From: JAFGIT01 sp016929465 [NCBI: Candidatus Coatesbacteria bacterium]
GTDB lineage: Bacteria; B130-G9
DNA length: 7,707 nucleotides
Reading direction: 5' to 3'
Assembly: GCA_016929465.1 (NCBI GenBank)
Contig: JAFGIT010000046.1
Span: 1-7,707, forward strand
Position numbers and translations under genes: made by a program
Shown here: piece after piece, positions 5,666 through 7,707 of the stretch
How the letters are laid out: every line of letters starts with the position of its first letter
Numbering within the stretch: the stretch's first letter is position 1
Notes under the pieces: generated by a model
The model's input: only the letters and a program-made list of their open reading frames with translations
Databases searched by the model: none
Told to the model about the DNA's origin: nothing

Positions 5666-7707
5666 TTATGCTTTTATCTTCTTGTACTTGACGTTCTTGA
5701 TCTTCTTCGTCAGGACCGCCCCGTACTCGTCCAATTCGAGCTTCTTGGCCGGTCCCTTGAGATGGAGATCGAACTCCTCGACCGGCTTCTCGCCAGTCAG
5801 AAGAATCGGGACCGCATACTTGTTGCCGGACTTGTCGTAAACCCAGACCGGGATGCGCGTTCTGAACTGAGCATCTACATGCTTGATCTTGACCTTGGCG
5901 GTATTGCCCGAGATCTTGTATCCAAACTCGTAGCTTGGAATACCAGTCCCGTATATCCACTGGTCGAAAAACCACTGCATGTTGTCCTTCCCGAACAACG
6001 CTAGCATGTTGTCCTTGCCCAATGTCTGCTCGAGAACTTCCTGAACATCACAAGTTGTGGGGTTCTTCCAGCTCATTGAGGTCAGAAGGTTGCGGCAGAA
6101 TTTTTGGAATGCATTGTCGCCAACCATCTTCCTGATCATATGAACGAACCAGGGCCCCTTGTTGTAGATCATCGGGACGTAAGCATCACCCAGCCGTCGC
6201 CCGCCGAGTGATATGGAACCTTCCGGGTCATCCTTTATAGCACTGAATCGCCATTCATCAAGACATTGCTTGTATCGTTCGGGGCCCCTGGAGGCCTCTA
6301 CGTACATTGCGCTCTGGTGCTCGGTGAATGCCTCGGATATCCACTGGTCACGAGGTTGATACCACCCGATCACATGGCCCCAATACTGGTGACCGGCTTC
6401 GTGGTCCCAAAACCTCGGGCCCCAATCAGCGAGATACCTGAAGAAGAAATCGTATTGCGCTCTCTCCCCTTCTGCAATGAAAGAAGTACCGTCAAGTGTC
6501 AGCATTGATGGAAAGCCCTGGCCATAGAAGCTGAATAGAGGCATCATCACTGGCGAGATCTTTGAATAAGGGAATGGCACATAGAGAGCCTGAAGCCAGT
6601 CAAAGATGCTCTCGAACTCAGTGATCACCGCATCTGGGTCCTTAACGGTGAAGTTGATTACTTGGTACCTGTTGGTTTCTGTACGCCAATCATTACTACC
6701 GCTACCGGTACTGCTTGCCCTTTCATTGAAACCTACCCAATCGCTTGGGTTGGGATAATATTTCATTGATGGGCGATAATAGAACATGAATTTAAATGTG
6801 GAGCCATCAGGCCTCTTGAATTCTCTCTCTAACACGCTGTAATCACCGAGAATGACCGCAGCTAGCTTGATACATTCCTCGCTGCTCCAATGTGTATATG
6901 TGTAGTTTTCATCGGACCAGGAATCCTTGATTGCACCGACAGACAGCCCCTTATATGGCTTGGGCACACCGAGGACAACATCCATGGTCGCACACGCCAG
7001 ATAGCCATAGTTGGGATACCAGGTGCTATTCCCAGACGTGAACGAATCACTGGTGCGCATTCGCGAGCAGATATAGCCCTCGTATTCGGTTGTGAAACTG
7101 ATCCGCTGGCCAATATGAAGAGGTGGAAATATGAGGTCGAGAGTTTTTATGCGGAGAATATCCAATCCCCGATCATCAACGACCTTTGAGATCTTCATTG
7201 GAGTAGGTGGCTTTGTCCGAATACCCGAGAGATCGAATGGGACAACTTGTTCTCCAGTTGTCAGGGCCTCGACTTCAGCGGTTGCCCGGAATTTGGCGAC
7301 CATCGCGGCCTGGCCCAATGCGACTGTGCTGAATGGGCCTGCCATCGTGTAAACCTGCTGGTCCTCGCCGGTTATCTTGACGTCCACCTTCCTGTCCAGC
7401 ATGTTCACTAGGTCAACAGGCTCGTACTCCGCCTCATGCCTCGTCATCTCTTCTCTCTGAGAGGGTTTGTTGTACGAGTTCCAGGTGCCGCCAACTTGCG
7501 CTCCACCAGCCATCAACCTGATGTCTCTATTCTCGTAGAAATTAATCTCCTCCTGCGAACCAGGGGACGGTGGAAAGTCATAATAGCCGAGATTGAAATA
7601 CTTGGGGCTATACGAGTAGATTGTGCAGAGCTCGTCATAATCCGGCAGATAATAGAGCGCCATGCTCTTTTTCTCGCCCTCTGGCTGCCCCTTATACGGC
7701 AGCTTGG
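5666..7707 (-). CDS. M1-family (gluzincin) metallopeptidase-like protein (5'-truncated by window edge)
   Basis: A zinc metallopeptidase of the M1 aminopeptidase/LTA4-hydrolase clan. The frame stays open from the ATG at 7663 to the right edge (14 more codons), so the true start and any signal peptide lie outside. Numbering from that ATG (665 aa), an N-terminal beta domain (about 80-350) precedes the catalytic domain. The zinc site is complete: H421-E-A-G-H425, 18 residues, then E444 in WISEAF. Y500 in YNKG matches the transition-state tyrosine (Y-x-K-G) of LTA4 hydrolase. The segment at the GxMEN exopeptidase motif reads YGQGFPSM (380-387), without the glutamate that binds the substrate N-terminus, so aminopeptidase action is not assured. 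FFDQWIYGTGIPSYEF (565-580) marks the usual end of the catalytic region. A beta-type C-terminus ends in a Lys-rich tail. A terminator follows. Confidence 0.9.
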   Translation of the reverse strand, partial: KLPYKGQPEGEKKSMALYYLPDYDELCTIYSYSPKYFNLGYYDFPPSPGSQEEINFYENRDIRLMAGGAQVGGTWNSYNKPSQREEMTRHEAEYEPVDLVNMLDRKVDVKITGEDQQVYTMAGPFSTVALGQAAMVAKFRATAEVEALTTGEQVVPFDLSGIRTKPPTPMKISKVVDDRGLDILRIKTLDLIFPPLHIGQRISFTTEYEGYICSRMRTSDSFTSGNSTWYPNYGYLACATMDVVLGVPKPYKGLSVGAIKDSWSDENYTYTHWSSEECIKLAAVILGDYSVLEREFKRPDGSTFKFMFYYRPSMKYYPNPSDWVGFNERASSTGSGSNDWRTETNRYQVINFTVKDPDAVITEFESIFDWLQALYVPFPYSKISPVMMPLFSFYGQGFPSMLTLDGTSFIAEGERAQYDFFFRYLADWGPRFWDHEAGHQYWGHVIGWYQPRDQWISEAFTEHQSAMYVEASRGPERYKQCLDEWRFSAIKDDPEGSISLGGRRLGDAYVPMIYNKGPWFVHMIRKMVGDNAFQKFCRNLLTSMSWKNPTTCDVQEVLEQTLGKDNMLALFGKDNMQWFFDQWIYGTGIPSYEFGYKISGNTAKVKIKHVDAQFRTRIPVWVYDKSGNKYAVPILLTGEKPVEEFDLHLKGPAKKLELDEYGAVLTKKIKNVKYKKIKA

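Noticed and set aside
1-7707. CRISPR array, tRNA/rRNA gene, insertion sequence or phage gene
   Set aside because: No regularly spaced repeats, no cloverleaf-like or rRNA-like stretch, and no transposase or phage protein were seen. The only direct repeat is the tandem pair at 905-953.

Overview
The window reads as chromosomal DNA of an uncultured diderm (Gram-negative-type) bacterium. The support is an outer-envelope gene set: a lipoprotein signal with a lipobox, a TonB C-terminal domain and an ExbB/TolQ-type proton channel. It also carries a GWxTD-domain protein, a family I associate with Acidobacteria, Gemmatimonadota, Bacteroidota/FCB-type bacteria and several candidate phyla. No rRNA or other taxonomic marker is present, so the phylum is an inference. 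Genes are densely packed. I see no IS element, phage gene, tRNA or CRISPR array.

Layout. (1) Plus strand, left edge to 884: the C-terminal part of a NodU/CmcH/TobZ-family carbamoyltransferase, cut by the window start. (2) 885-965: a short spacer with two near-identical 21-bp hairpin repeats, the second ending at the Shine-Dalgarno of the next gene. (3) Plus strand 966-1439: a small membrane-anchored thioredoxin-fold protein whose active site is WGSSC instead of WCGPC. (4) 1440-1518: a convergent spacer with no convincing terminator. (5) Minus strand 5463 down to 1519: a tightly coupled four-gene operon, in transcription order GWxTD lipoprotein, LolD/MacB-type ABC ATPase, ExbB/MotA/TolQ-like channel, TonB-like protein. 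Its junctions are 0 bp (TAG followed directly by a TTG start), an 8-bp overlap and a 4-bp ATGA overlap. (6) 5464-5665: the only sizeable intergenic region (202 bp). It holds a strong intrinsic terminator for the upstream gene and presumably the operon promoter. (7) Minus strand, right edge to 5666: an M1-family (gluzincin) metallopeptidase whose 5' end is outside the window.

How the genes may work together. The four-gene operon looks like one envelope machine: an outer-membrane or periplasmic-facing lipoprotein, a cytoplasmic ATPase, a proton-driven motor subunit and a periplasm-spanning TonB. It lacks the usual ABC permease and the usual ExbD/TolR partner, so those parts must be encoded elsewhere or the module works differently. 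This is the most interesting part of the window. The M1-like peptidase lies just upstream on the same strand but is separated by a terminator. The carbamoyltransferase and the thioredoxin-like gene lie on the opposite strand and have no evident functional tie to the operon.
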